A DNA stretch of 64,000 nt from Mesorhizobium sp. BR1-1-16 (GTDB lineage Bacteria > Pseudomonadota > Alphaproteobacteria > Rhizobiales > Kaistiaceae): assembly GCF_020165495.1 (NCBI RefSeq), contig NZ_JAIUIE010000001.1:992001-1056000 (forward strand), written 5' to 3'. A model generated the notes under the pieces. The model did no database searches. It was not told the DNA's origin and worked only from the letters and a program-made list of their open reading frames with translations. Below, piece after piece: positions 34,028-44,867 of this stretch (its first letter is position 1; each line of letters starts with the position of its first letter). The translations under genes and the position numbers were made by a program.

Positions 34028-35410
34028 TCACTCCTCCGTGGATGGCGTGCTTCGTCCGAGCTGATAGAGCAGCGCCGCGCCCGTGCGGATACCGTCGATG
34101 AAGCAGGAGAGCTTGAGGTTCTCGTTCGGCGCGTGGTTCGCCTCGTCCGCATTGGCGTAGGGGACGACGAAAGCCGGGACGTCGAGGATTTTGGTGAAGA
34201 CGTAGTCTGGCAGGCTGCCGCCCATGGTCGGATAGAGCAGGGGTTCGACCCCACGCGCCCGCAGGATCGCCGCCCGCAACACCGTCGCATAGGGACTGTC
34301 GAAGTCCGTCTTCGAGGGCAGCATGCCTCCGCGCGGGATGAACTCGACTTCGGGCGCGTGCTTCCGCACATGCGCCTCGACCTTTGTGAGCACGTCGTCC
34401 GGCGTCATGGCCTCGACTAGGCGGATATCACATTTGGCGAACGCCTCGGCCGGCAGGACGGTCTTGACGCCCGGTCCGCCATAGCCGCCGTGGAGCCCGT
34501 TGATCGTCAGCGTCGGGTGGAACATCAGGCGATCGAAGTAAGGCCGATCGGCGGGGGCATCGAGGCGGCTGATGCCGAGATCCGCCTCGACCGCCGCGAG
34601 GTCGAGCGGCAACCGGCGCGCCGCTTCTCGTTCCGCCTCGGTCGGCGCAACGATCTTGTCGCCGATGCCTTCGATCGTGATCTCGCCGTTGGCGTTCTTC
34701 ATGGTGCCGAGCAGATGGACGAGGGTCCAGATCGCGTTCGGCATCACGCCGCCGAAATTGCCCGAATGGGTGTCGCGCTTCGCCGTTCGCGCGCGAAGCT
34801 CGAACGAAGCCATGCCCCGCACGCCAAAGGTGACGGTAGGAAGGCCGGATTCATGCAGCGGACCGTCCGACGTCACGACGAGATCGGCCTTCAGCCGCTC
34901 CCGGTTGGCGCGGGTGAAATCGGCGATTTGCGGACTGCCGATCTCCTCCTCGCCTTCGAGCAGCACGATGACATTGCAGGGCAGCGCCCCATGCACGGCG
35001 ATGAGGGACTCAATCGCCAGGAGCTGAGCGAAATGCTGGCCTTTGTTGTCGCCAACGCCGCGGGCATAGATCCGCCCGTCGCGGATCGTCGGCTCGAACG
35101 GGGGGCTGATCCAGGCGTCGAGAGGCTCCGGCGGTTGCACATCGTAATGGCCGTAGAGGAGGATCGTCGGCTGCCCCGGGCGTTCTGGCGAACGGCCGAG
35201 CACCATTGGATGCCCCGCCGTCGGGATCGCTTCGGCGGACATGCCAAGCGCGGTGAGCTTGTCGACCAGCAGCGCGGCAACCTCGCGAATGCCGATGTCC
35301 TGGGCGCTGATGCTTGGATGCCGGACATAGTCGATCAGTCGGGCGATGAACGATTCCCTGTTCGCCTCGATATGGGCGAAGACGGGGTCGAGAGGATCAA
35401 CGATCGTCAT
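34028..35410 (-). CDS. M20-family dipeptidase (CNDP-like)
   Basis: The 460-residue cytoplasmic metallopeptidase carries LLYGHYDVQPPEPLDAW (His-x-Asp), GVGDNKGQHFAQL, LLEGEEEIGSP (catalytic Glu) and TMGGSLPDYVF. The GHYDVQP form and length match the CNDP-like dipeptidases of family M20, which cleave dipeptides and N-acyl dipeptides. The ATG at 35410 overlaps the hyuA stop by four bases. It is the last gene of the region 5 operon, so it probably trims the peptide-like product of uptake and ring opening. Confidence 0.88.
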   Translation of the reverse strand: MTIVDPLDPVFAHIEANRESFIARLIDYVRHPSISAQDIGIREVAALLVDKLTALGMSAEAIPTAGHPMVLGRSPERPGQPTILLYGHYDVQPPEPLDAWISPPFEPTIRDGRIYARGVGDNKGQHFAQLLAIESLIAVHGALPCNVIVLLEGEEEIGSPQIADFTRANRERLKADLVVTSDGPLHESGLPTVTFGVRGMASFELRARTAKRDTHSGNFGGVMPNAIWTLVHLLGTMKNANGEITIEGIGDKIVAPTEAEREAARRLPLDLAAVEADLGISRLDAPADRPYFDRLMFHPTLTINGLHGGYGGPGVKTVLPAEAFAKCDIRLVEAMTPDDVLTKVEAHVRKHAPEVEFIPRGGMLPSKTDFDSPYATVLRAAILRARGVEPLLYPTMGGSLPDYVFTKILDVPAFVVPYANADEANHAPNENLKLSCFIDGIRTGAALLYQLGRSTPSTEE

Positions 35411-37449
35411 GCAGCATCCTCCCGGGTCAGCAATAGTGCGCCGCTTGCATGCATCGCGCCTGTCCATCCAGGTAGGATCAGCGTCGTCGTATCAAGCTGC
35501 GCGATGATCGCGGGGCCGACGACGACTGCGCCGGCGCCAAGCGTGGCGCGATCGAAGAGCGGGATATCCTTCAGTCCGTCGGCAAGATGCAAGGGAACCA
35601 TCTCCGTCGGCTCCGCCACGGGCGCGACGGCGAGATCGCTGCGCGGCAACCCCTTGCCGACGCCGGTTGCCTCGACGCGCAACGTCACGAGCTCGATCGG
35701 GGCGGCAAGGTTGAAGCCGTAAAGCGCGCGATGAGCGTCGACGAAGTTGCGCTCGGTCTCCGCTACGGTCCCCGTCCAAAGAACGGCGAGTTCGCCGCCC
35801 TGGCCGCGATAGTGGAGGAGGGCGACATGCCGTGTCTGGCGGTCGGCCTCGGGCACTGCTTCCTCCGCGAACCAGTCCTCGGCGCGCGCGTCAAGCTCGG
35901 CGAAAACCGCCTCCGCAGCGGCGACGTCGATGGGTCCGGCCTTTGGCAGCGTCCGGCTGAACTCCGATTTGAGGTCAGCGGCGAGCAGGCCCTCCGCGCA
36001 GAGAACGCCGGGCGCGGTCGGGATCATCACGCGGCGAATGCCGAGGAGTTCAGCGAGCGCGCAGCCATGCAGCGGTCCGGCGCCTCCGAAGGGGACGAGC
36101 GTGAACTGGCGCGGATCATGGCCGCGTTCGACGGACACGACCCTCAGCGCTCCGACCATCGTGTTGTCGATGATCGCGAGGATGCCGCGCGCCGCCGCTT
36201 CGACGTCGATGCCGAGCGGCACTGCGACGTTCTTCTCGATCACGGCTCGCGCGGCATCGCGGTCGAGCGCCATGCGGCCGCCCAGCAGGCGTGCGGGCAG
36301 GTGACCGAGCACGACATGGGCATCGGTAACGGTCGCCAGCGTGCCGCCGTGCCCATAGGCCGCGGGACCCGGGCGCGCACCGGCGCTCCGCGGTCCGACC
36401 GAAAGCGTTGCGTCCTTCACGGCCGCGATCGATCCGCCACCGGCGCCGATCGTCACCATGTCCACCATGGGCAGCGGTAGCGGCCATTCGCCGACATGGC
36501 CGGTTTGTGTGAGGCCGATCTTGCCATCCTTGATGAGGCAGATATCGGCGCTGGTACCACCGATATCGACCGTGATGAGATCGCGGATGCCGGCCGCTTC
36601 TGCCACCGCGCGAGCGCCAACGACGCCCGCGGCCGGCCCCGAGAGAGCGGTGAGTGCCGGGGCGCGCCGGATGGTGGCTGCGCCCGCGACGCCGCCATTC
36701 GACTGCATCAGGAGCAACGGTGCCGCCACCGCTTCGTTGGCGAGCCTCTGCTCCAGCTTGCCGATATACGTGGTCACGCCCGGCATGACGGACGCGTTCA
36801 GCGCCACGGTCAGCGATCGCTCATATTCCCGCACCTCGGACAGAACATCGGTCGAGATCGTTACCGCCACGCCCGGCAGGCGCTCGTGCAGGATCGCCGC
36901 GGTGCGCTGTTCGTGGGCGGGGTTGGCGAAGGCGTGCATCAGGCAGATGGCCACGGCTTCGATGTCCATCTCGGCGATCGCGTCGGCGGCCGCATGCACG
37001 CTCGCTTCGTCGAGCGCGAGGCCGATTTCGCCGCCGGCATAAATGCGTTCGTCGATCTCGACGATGTGCGAGGGGGATACGGGACGGCGAGGCTTGATCC
37101 AGGTGTAGAGATTGGCCTTGCGCGGGATGTCCTGGCGGCCGATCGCCAGCACATGGCGGAAGCCGCGCGTCGTGACGAGGGCGGTGCGTGCTCCCTTGTC
37201 CTCGAGGATCATGTTGGTCGCGATCGTCGTGCCATGCAGTACGCGTTCGAGCATCGGCGCCTCATGTCCGGCATCGGCGAGTGCAAGGCGGATGCCGTTC
37301 AGGAACGCCTCGGACGGATCGGAGGGAATGCTGGGCGTCTTGGCGCGCCAGATCCTGCCGCTCCTGCGGTCGAGCAGCGCGACGTCGGTGAAGGTGCCGC
37401 CGATATCAACGGCAACCGCAAGATCGGTGTCAGGAGAGGGCATCGGCAT
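35407..37449 (-). CDS. Hydantoinase/oxoprolinase family protein, subunit A (HyuA-like)
   Basis: The 680-residue protein has the actin-like ATPase fold of the HyuA/oxoprolinase A/acetone carboxylase beta family: AVDIGGTFTDVALLD (phosphate 1), LHGTTIATNMILEDKGA, LSGPAAGVVGA, TVDIGGTSADICLI (phosphate 2), TIGAGGGSIA and FGGAGPLHG. With subunit B it opens a ring amide such as hydantoin, oxoproline or N-methylhydantoin at the cost of ATP. The start at 37449 overlaps subunit B by 20 bases; 37443 is an alternative. Substrate not assigned. Confidence 0.88.
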   Translation of the reverse strand: MPMPSPDTDLAVAVDIGGTFTDVALLDRRSGRIWRAKTPSIPSDPSEAFLNGIRLALADAGHEAPMLERVLHGTTIATNMILEDKGARTALVTTRGFRHVLAIGRQDIPRKANLYTWIKPRRPVSPSHIVEIDERIYAGGEIGLALDEASVHAAADAIAEMDIEAVAICLMHAFANPAHEQRTAAILHERLPGVAVTISTDVLSEVREYERSLTVALNASVMPGVTTYIGKLEQRLANEAVAAPLLLMQSNGGVAGAATIRRAPALTALSGPAAGVVGARAVAEAAGIRDLITVDIGGTSADICLIKDGKIGLTQTGHVGEWPLPLPMVDMVTIGAGGGSIAAVKDATLSVGPRSAGARPGPAAYGHGGTLATVTDAHVVLGHLPARLLGGRMALDRDAARAVIEKNVAVPLGIDVEAAARGILAIIDNTMVGALRVVSVERGHDPRQFTLVPFGGAGPLHGCALAELLGIRRVMIPTAPGVLCAEGLLAADLKSEFSRTLPKAGPIDVAAAEAVFAELDARAEDWFAEEAVPEADRQTRHVALLHYRGQGGELAVLWTGTVAETERNFVDAHRALYGFNLAAPIELVTLRVEATGVGKGLPRSDLAVAPVAEPTEMVPLHLADGLKDIPLFDRATLGAGAVVVGPAIIAQLDTTTLILPGWTGAMHASGALLLTREDAA

Positions 37450-39259
37450 ACTCTTGGCGATGGAAGGTACGAACAGGGGTGCGCTTTGTGCGGAGCGCGA
37501 GCGTCGCGGTGGCATCGATGCGGCGATCGACGATGGCGACGCCGTAGTGCCGTGCTGCGGCGTCGAGACTCACGAAGCCTCCGAGCACGTCCTCGAGCAC
37601 CGCCTCGGGCGGACGATCGAAGGGATGGCCGTGGCCGCCGCCGCCGCCGGTTTCGACGCGCACCACGTCTCCCGCCCTGACGATATTGCCGTCGGAGAGC
37701 GGCGCGAGTTCGCGCTCCTGGGGGGTGCCGGGATTGACGACGACGCGGCCGACGCCGCCCGACATGCCGCCGCCGAAGCCCCAGGGCGGATTGGTGATGC
37801 CGTCGATGCGGCTCGCCAGCATCGCCTCGTCGGCAAGGATCTCATATTCGCGGACGATGCCGCAGCCGCCGCGATAGCGGCCGGGTCCGCCGGAATCGGT
37901 CTTTACGCCATAGGTGCGAAGGCGGACGGGATACCCGAGTTCCAGGAATTCGAGCGGGAAGTTTTCCTGGGCGACGAAATAAACGGCATCGAGCCCGTCG
38001 GCAAAGGCGCGGGCGCCATAGCCGACGCCGATTCCGTCGGCGAGCAGGAACCGCTGCGATGCCCCCTCCGCGTCGGTGTATCGACCGCGGAGGAGGGCGA
38101 TGACATAGGCCGAATGCGAGGCGGGGGCGCCGCCACCGGCAACATTGACGAGCCCGTTCAGCGCCGAGAGAACGCGCATCATGGTGAGCCCGCGCATGCC
38201 GAGCGGGGCCGGAAAGCGCGGTTGAACCAACGATCCCTCGCGCAGGCGAACCTCGTCGAGCGCCTTCGGCCCGCCGGCATTGCAGACCTGTGCCGGGTCG
38301 CCGCCGAGATAATAGAGTCCGAGCGCCATGCCGGGGACGCCGGGATTCATCAGGAGGTTCACCGGTCCCGGTGTCTGGTCGTCGGTTTCAGTCGCATCGA
38401 AGATGAAACGGTCTTCGCCGTCGTCGCCCTTCTCTCGCGTTAGCGCGAAACGGATCTTGAGCGGTCCGTGGCCATGGCCGTCGCCGTCGATCGCATCGGT
38501 GAACCGGTGCGTGCCATAGGAGAAAGTCTCGGCGAGCTTCTGGCGGACGAGGCGGCGGGTGCGGGCCAGAAGCTGGGCCAGCGCGTCGGCAACGATGTCA
38601 TGGCCGAAGCGCGAGAAGATCTCCGTGATGCGGGCGGCCCCGAGCTCGACGCTGGCCATCAGCGCGCTCATATCGCCGATGCTCTGTTCGGGGAAGCGCG
38701 AATTGCGATGGAAGATCGCAAGTGCGGCTTCATTGACCACGCCGGCCGTCACCAGCCGGGTCGGTGGGACAATAATGCCTTCCTGGAAGATCTCGGTCGT
38801 ATCGGGGCTGATCGATCCTGGATGCAGGCCGCCGATATCGGCGAAGTGTGCCCAACTCATCACGAACGCACAAAGGCGTCCGCCTTCGAAAGCCGGCGCG
38901 AGCAACACCTGATCGTTGGAATGGGACACAGCGCCCTGCGACCCATAGCAGTCATTGTACCAATAGACATCGCCCGGCTGCATGGTCTCGACCGGGAAGC
39001 GCGACAGCACCGGCGTCGTGACATCGCCGAAGATCGGCACCATCGAGCCGACGGCCATGACGCCGTCCGCGTCGAAGAGCGCAGTATAGAAATCCTTCTT
39101 CTCGCGGATGAAGGCGGAAATCGCCGTTCGCTCGATCAGCGCCTCCATCTCGCGCTGGGCAGCAGAGATGGCGCCACGGATGATCTCGAGCGTGACGGCG
39201 TCGCAGACGGGCCGCGCGGCAGGCGCGACGGCCTTCAAAGTGGGTTCGATCGTGTCCAT
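37430..39259 (-). CDS. Hydantoinase/oxoprolinase family protein, subunit B (HyuB-like)
   Basis: The 609-residue protein is the partner subunit of HyuA-type enzymes. Landmarks include DAVTLEIIRGAISAAQREME, REKKDFYTALFDADG, MQPGDVYWYNDCYGSQGAVS, TDSGGPGRYRGGCGIVREY and the glycine-rich ETGGGGGHGHPFDRPPEAVL near the end. The start at 39259 is an ATG. The stop lies inside hyuA, so the two subunits are translationally coupled, with B upstream of A. A GC-rich hairpin separates it from the amidotransferase-like gene upstream. Confidence 0.88.
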   Translation of the reverse strand: MDTIEPTLKAVAPAARPVCDAVTLEIIRGAISAAQREMEALIERTAISAFIREKKDFYTALFDADGVMAVGSMVPIFGDVTTPVLSRFPVETMQPGDVYWYNDCYGSQGAVSHSNDQVLLAPAFEGGRLCAFVMSWAHFADIGGLHPGSISPDTTEIFQEGIIVPPTRLVTAGVVNEAALAIFHRNSRFPEQSIGDMSALMASVELGAARITEIFSRFGHDIVADALAQLLARTRRLVRQKLAETFSYGTHRFTDAIDGDGHGHGPLKIRFALTREKGDDGEDRFIFDATETDDQTPGPVNLLMNPGVPGMALGLYYLGGDPAQVCNAGGPKALDEVRLREGSLVQPRFPAPLGMRGLTMMRVLSALNGLVNVAGGGAPASHSAYVIALLRGRYTDAEGASQRFLLADGIGVGYGARAFADGLDAVYFVAQENFPLEFLELGYPVRLRTYGVKTDSGGPGRYRGGCGIVREYEILADEAMLASRIDGITNPPWGFGGGMSGGVGRVVVNPGTPQERELAPLSDGNIVRAGDVVRVETGGGGGHGHPFDRPPEAVLEDVLGGFVSLDAAARHYGVAIVDRRIDATATLALRTKRTPVRTFHRQEYADALS

Positions 39260-39297
39260 GATGGTCGTGTGGTCCTTCCAGCGGCGAGCAGGAGGCT

Positions 39298-39313
39298 CGG
39301 GCGCGAGCGCCCG
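39298..39313 (-). promoter_or_regulatory. Compact GC hairpin between the amidotransferase-like and hyuB-like genes
   Basis: CGGGCG-CGAG-CGCCCG is a perfect six-bp stem with a four-base loop in the 76-base gap. No U-tract follows on the minus strand, so it is more likely an attenuator or RNA-stabilising element than a full terminator. Confidence 0.4.
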
Positions 39314-39335
39314 CCTTCCCGCGGCCAGTCATTGG

Positions 39336-41033
39336 TCAGTGGACTGCTTCGGCGGAGTTCGAGGCGATCAGCAGCGCGTTCTTGAGCCGCTCGTCGTGGA
39401 GGCGGAGCAGCAATCCGCAATTGGCGAAGACGCCGGCCGCCGCGAGATAGGATCCGACTGCGAGATGGAACGGGCTCGCGTCGAGATAGGCGTAGGGGTT
39501 GCTGACGGGTTCGAAATCCAGGCCGAAATTCGCGTTGGCCTTGACGAGCATGATGCGTGCTCGCTCCAGATGCTGAAGCAGGCCCTCATAGCCGAAGTCG
39601 ATGTTCCAGTCGGGCGGCGTCTGATGGTTGATGGCGCGGTCAAGGTCCAAGACAACCGCGCTGACGTAATCGGATCGCCCGGCCATCGGATCCTCCGCCT
39701 GCTTGAGCCGCCCCTCGATGGAGGCAATGCGCGCCTTCATGGCGGCCGCGGCCGGACCGAAGCCGGCGAGCCCATCGTTCCAGATCGTGCGGGCCGCGAC
39801 GCCGAAGGTCGACATGGCCAGAGCGTCGTCGAGCCAGCCCGCGCCGGTTGTGTCTCGCGCGAGAAGCGCCTCGGCGGCCGCGACAACAGCGTCGATGAGC
39901 GGCCCTGCCTCAGCGAGACCATCGAGGGCGTCGGCGGCAGCGACCGCAGGATCGCCGGCGGCTTGCACGGGCCGTGCGCTCTTCGTTGCGGCGCCCTGCC
40001 AGAATGCGGCATTGGCAAGCATGCGCGCCGGCGCATCGAGCACGTCCATCGACAGGCTCAATCCCATTTCGGGATGCGAACCGAACAGCACGACGCGGCC
40101 CTTGCCATAGGTTCCGGCGACGGCATTGAAGGCACCGGCGACGACGGCGCGATCGACCAGCCGATCATCACCGGCAACCCCGAGGAAGCCTTCCGAAGGG
40201 GTAAAGCCATCTTCCGTCCCGGCGACGGCGAGAAGGCCGACCGCATCCGGCACGCCATCGAGCGTGCCGGGCGCCATGTGATAGAGCGGACCGTTGTAGT
40301 GCGTGATCGGGAAAGCACTCGGCATGCCATAGGTGACCGGATGCTCGCCGGCGACTTTGGCGCGGAGCACCCCGACGCCGGGCGACTGCAGGCCGAGCCA
40401 TTCGTCGCCCTTGTTCCAGACGGCGGCGTTGATCATCCGCATCTGCTGCTGCTGCGGACAGATCGTCAGGAAGCTCGGCGCGACAAGGGACGCGTCATAG
40501 GCCCCCGCGCAGCAGCCTAGATAGAGGCCGCCTTCGCGAACGAAGTCGGCGATGGCGCGGCATCCGTCCTCGCCGAGCGGATCGAGCTGACCCTGCATGG
40601 CGCGTGCTCCGCCACCCGGCACTGCCAGCAGATCGAAGTCGGCCAGTGCACCGTCCAGGATGTCCTCGGGAAAGACGAAATCCACGTCGAAGCCGAGTTC
40701 GCCATAGGAGGCGGCGTGGTTATAGGGTGCCCCGCCGCCACCATAGACCGCGACGCGGACGGGCCGAACAGGCAGCGCCTCGAGCCCTTCCGTGGTCGCG
40801 AGTTCGACGGTCTCCACGTCGAGCTCGGATGGGAGACTGTGCGATAGGTCGGCTGCGCTGGTTTCCACCACGATCGTGCCCGCAGGGAAGGTCGCGGTCG
40901 ATCCGTCCGGCGTCCGACCCGAGAAGGCGCGGCTGGTCCAGAGCGGCTGCAGGCCCCGTCGCGACAGGAGATTGGCCGCGCGGTAGGCACCGGACCAGAG
41001 CGGTCCATCGGCGCGGAAGGCGATCGTGGTCAT
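39336..41033 (-). CDS. Large class I glutamine-amidotransferase-like protein (BPL_N-type domain), function unknown
   Basis: The 565-residue protein has a central amidotransferase/DJ-1-like domain (about 93-290) recalling the N-terminal domain of eukaryotic biotin-protein ligases: RVAVYGGGGAPYNHAASYGE, DFDLLAVPGGGARAM and the nucleophile elbow YLGCCAGAYD (C174, C175). A helical C-terminal region (about 330-565) has no motif I recognise. No signal peptide is seen. It overlaps the upstream ATPase gene (ATGA) and lies directly before hyuB in the same operon. It may process the imported compound or provide amide-hydrolysis activity, but the function is unknown. Confidence 0.75.
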   Translation of the reverse strand: MTTIAFRADGPLWSGAYRAANLLSRRGLQPLWTSRAFSGRTPDGSTATFPAGTIVVETSAADLSHSLPSELDVETVELATTEGLEALPVRPVRVAVYGGGGAPYNHAASYGELGFDVDFVFPEDILDGALADFDLLAVPGGGARAMQGQLDPLGEDGCRAIADFVREGGLYLGCCAGAYDASLVAPSFLTICPQQQQMRMINAAVWNKGDEWLGLQSPGVGVLRAKVAGEHPVTYGMPSAFPITHYNGPLYHMAPGTLDGVPDAVGLLAVAGTEDGFTPSEGFLGVAGDDRLVDRAVVAGAFNAVAGTYGKGRVVLFGSHPEMGLSLSMDVLDAPARMLANAAFWQGAATKSARPVQAAGDPAVAAADALDGLAEAGPLIDAVVAAAEALLARDTTGAGWLDDALAMSTFGVAARTIWNDGLAGFGPAAAAMKARIASIEGRLKQAEDPMAGRSDYVSAVVLDLDRAINHQTPPDWNIDFGYEGLLQHLERARIMLVKANANFGLDFEPVSNPYAYLDASPFHLAVGSYLAAAGVFANCGLLLRLHDERLKNALLIASNSAEAVH

Positions 41034-42068
41034 GGGAGAGCTCCCGACAAGGTTGCTTCACGGATTGGGGACGGCGCTGCCGCGGCGACCGGCACTCTGG
41101 CTCCGTCCGGACCGACACGGATGCAGGCCGTGAGATGGCGGTTTCCGGCACCGACGAGCGCTGGCTGCACCGCCGAACACGCGTCGAGCGCGACGGGACA
41201 ACGCGGATGAAAGGTGCAGCCCGGCGGCGGCGCGAGCGGCGAGGGCGGTTCGCCGGTCGGCATCTGCAGCGGAACCGCCCGGGACGGATCGCGATCCGGG
41301 ATCGCGGAGAAGAGCATGCGCGTATAGGGATGGCGCGGATCGGCGAACAGCGGCGCCGTATCCATCTCCTCGACGACCCGGCCGAGATACATCACCGCAA
41401 CGCGGTCGGAAAAGTGCTGCACCACGCCGAGATCATGCGTGATGAAGATGATGGTGAGGTTGTTCTCACGCTGCAGTTCAGCGAGAAGGTTTAGGACCTG
41501 CGCCTGCACCGAAACATCGAGGGCCGAGGTCGGCTCGTCTGCGACGATCACTTCGGGCGAGGACGCGAGCGCCATCGCAATGCCGACGCGCTGCCGCTGG
41601 CCGCCTGAGAGTTCGGCTGGAAAGGCATTGGCATAGCTTGGTGCCATGCCGACGCGCTCCAGAAGTTCATCGACCCGTTTCCGACGTTCGGCCGACGTAC
41701 CGATCCGATGGATATCCAGTGGCTCGCGGATCTGGGCGCCGATCCGCATGCGCGGATCGAGCGAGGAGTAGGGGTCCTGAAAGACGATCTGCATGCGGCG
41801 GCGGAAATCAGCCCGCCCGCGCCGATCGAGAGACGCGATGTCGCGGCCGCGATAGAAGACGCCGCCGGAGGTCGGCTGCAGCAAGCCGGCCAGCATCCGG
41901 CCGAGCGTCGTTTTTCCAGAGCCGGACTCGCCGACCACCGCGAAGATCTGCCCGCGCCGGATTTCGAGGTCGATTCCGTCGACCGCGGTGACGGTATGGG
42001 CGCCGCCGATCAGGCTGCCGCCCGACCGGAATTGGCGCGTGAGGCCCTGGGCCTGGAGGATGATGTCG

Positions 42069-42088
<20 letters not shown>
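41030..42088 (-). CDS. Peptide-type ABC transporter ATPase (OppF/DppF family)
   Basis: The 352-residue ATPase has Walker A GESGSGKTT, LSGGQRQRVG and Walker [13 protein letters not shown], plus the C-terminal CTFHPRCPVALDAC cysteine element shared by OppD/OppF proteins. I place the start at a GTG (42088) with GGGAGG about eight bases upstream; it overlaps oppD by 20 bases. The in-frame extension upstream of this is antisense-like and unsupported. It partners with OppD on the OppB/OppC-type permeases. Confidence 0.9.
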
Positions 42089-43033
<945 letters not shown>

Positions 43034-43037
<4 letters not shown>

Positions 43038-43882
43038 TTGCGCCTCCGATTCGCAGCGTCGAGGAGGCGCGGCAGGCCGTCACCCATCAGGTTGAAGCCG
43101 AGCACCGCGACGAGAATGCCGAGGCCCGGGCAGATGACGAGCCAGGGCGCGTCGCCCATATAGGAGCGGCCGTCGGAGAGCATGAGCCCGAGCGAGGGCG
43201 TTGGCGGCTGCACCCCGAGTCCGATGAAGCTGATGGCCGCCTCCATCAGGATCGCCACCCCCATCAGCGCCGATGCCTGCACCAGGACGGGTGTGATCGC
43301 GTTGGGCAGGACATGCCGCGCCATGATCCGGACACGCGACGCGCCGCGGGCCCGTGCGCCTTCGACGAACAGCGCGTCGCTGACCTCGATGGCGGCGCCG
43401 CGCATGACGCGCACGATGATCGGGAAATAGACGAAGCCGATCGCAAGCGTCATCAGTCCGAGGCTCTGGCGGAAGACGCCCGCGAGCGCGACGACCAGCA
43501 CGATGGCCGGGAAGGCCATGATGACGTCGACGGGCCGCATGATCACGGCATCGACGAACCCGCGCCGATAGCCTGCAAGAAGGCCGAGCGGTACCCCGAC
43601 CACCATAGCGGCCGCGACGGAGCCGATGGCGGCGATCAGCGAGACGCGGAGGCCGAACAGCGCGCGGGTGAGGACATCGCGTCCAAAATTGTCGGTGCCG
43701 AAGAGGTGCGCCAGCGACGGCGGGCTGAGCACGGCGTTGAAGTCCATGCTTTCGGAATCATAGGGCGAGATGTAGGGCGCGAGCACGGCCAGCGCGGCCA
43801 GAAGCAGCACGATGGCTGCGCCGATGGCGGCCGGAGTCGGCTTCGACAGGGCCCTCAGGCGAGAGGATGCGGCCATGCTCAT
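43034..43882 (-). CDS. Peptide-type ABC transporter permease (OppC/DppC family)
   Basis: The 282-residue inner-membrane permease has HLFGTDNFGRDVLTRALFG and the EAA loop EGARARGASRVRIMARHVLP, characteristic of OppC/DppC, with about six hydrophobic segments. It overlaps the OppB gene (ATGA) and the OppD gene. A second ATG two codons downstream is equally possible. Confidence 0.93.
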
Positions 43883-44826
43883 CGCGCTCCTCCCCTCAGC
43901 CGTGGATTGAGCCAGGCATAGAGCAGATCGGTCCCCAGATTGACGAGGATGAACAGCAGCGCGACGACCAGCATGCCGGCCTGAACGACCGGATAGTTGC
44001 GCTCCATCGTTGCCGTGACGATGAGGCTGCCGACGCCCGGAAGATCGAAGACCTGCTCGACGATCACGGCGCCACCGAGCAGATAGCCGAACTGCATGCC
44101 GATGACCGTGATGATCGGCACGCTGGCATTGCGCAGCACATGGCGGTTGATGATCGCCCGCGGCGGCAGGCCCTTCGCCTTGAGGAAGCGGACAAAATCG
44201 CGCGAGAGGACTTCGGTGACGGCGGATCGCGTGACGCGGACCAACACCGCCGAAAGGCCCGTCGCCAAGGTCAGCGCCGGCAGGGCGAAGGCGCGAAGAT
44301 TGGCAAAAATACCGTCCGAGAACGGCACGAAGCCGGAGGAAGGGAACATTCCGAGCGTGAGTGAGAAGACGAGCACGAGCAGGATGCCAAGCCAGAAATC
44401 GGGGATCGAGATACCGATGAGGCCGAGCACGCTCGCGGCCTTGTCGGCTATGCCGTTCGGATGCACGGCGGCGCGGACGCCGAGTGGCACGGCGACGATG
44501 AGCGCCAGGAGGAGCGAGAGCAGCGTCAGTTCGAGCGTCACCGGCAGACGCGTTGCAAGGAGCTGCGTGACGGGGACGTTGCTGCGATAGTCGCGCCCGA
44601 AATCACCGGAGAACAGGGCGCCGAGCCAGCGCACATATTGTTCGTGCAATGGCAGGTCGAGGCCGAGGTCCCGCGTGATGGCGGCGAGACCCTCGGGTGT
44701 CGCCCGGAGGCCCATGATCACCTGGGCCGGGTCTCCGGGAATGAGGCGGAGAAGCAGGAAGACGACGATCGATACGCCGAACAAGGTCGGCAGCAGCAAC
44801 AGCAGTCTTCTGACGGTCGAAGTCAC
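43879..44826 (-). CDS. Peptide-type ABC transporter permease (OppB/DppB family)
   Basis: The 315-residue inner-membrane permease contains LLRLIPGDPAQVIMGLRATP, the EAA loop FLKAKGLPPRAIINRHVLRN and the C-terminal YAWLNPRLR, all typical of OppB/DppB. I chose the GTG at 44826, which has GGAGAAG seven bases upstream. A longer frame starting at 44877 would overlap the binding-protein gene. It follows the binding-protein gene by 31 bases. Confidence 0.92.
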   Translation of the reverse strand: MTSTVRRLLLLLPTLFGVSIVVFLLLRLIPGDPAQVIMGLRATPEGLAAITRDLGLDLPLHEQYVRWLGALFSGDFGRDYRSNVPVTQLLATRLPVTLELTLLSLLLALIVAVPLGVRAAVHPNGIADKAASVLGLIGISIPDFWLGILLVLVFSLTLGMFPSSGFVPFSDGIFANLRAFALPALTLATGLSAVLVRVTRSAVTEVLSRDFVRFLKAKGLPPRAIINRHVLRNASVPIITVIGMQFGYLLGGAVIVEQVFDLPGVGSLIVTATMERNYPVVQAGMLVVALLFILVNLGTDLLYAWLNPRLRGGAR

Positions 44827-44851
44827 GCCGGCTTCTCCTCTTTGTCCGAAC

Positions 44852-44867
44852 CGACGCTTATGCGTCG
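44852..44867 (-). promoter_or_regulatory. Small hairpin enclosing the binding-protein stop codon
   Basis: CGACGC and GCGTCG pair with the stop codon TAA in the four-base loop. It lies at the 3' end of the binding-protein gene, just before the OppB-type gene. It could slow 3' decay or affect read-through, in line with hairpins at the other binding-protein junctions in the window. The stem is only six bp, so this is weak. Confidence 0.35.
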
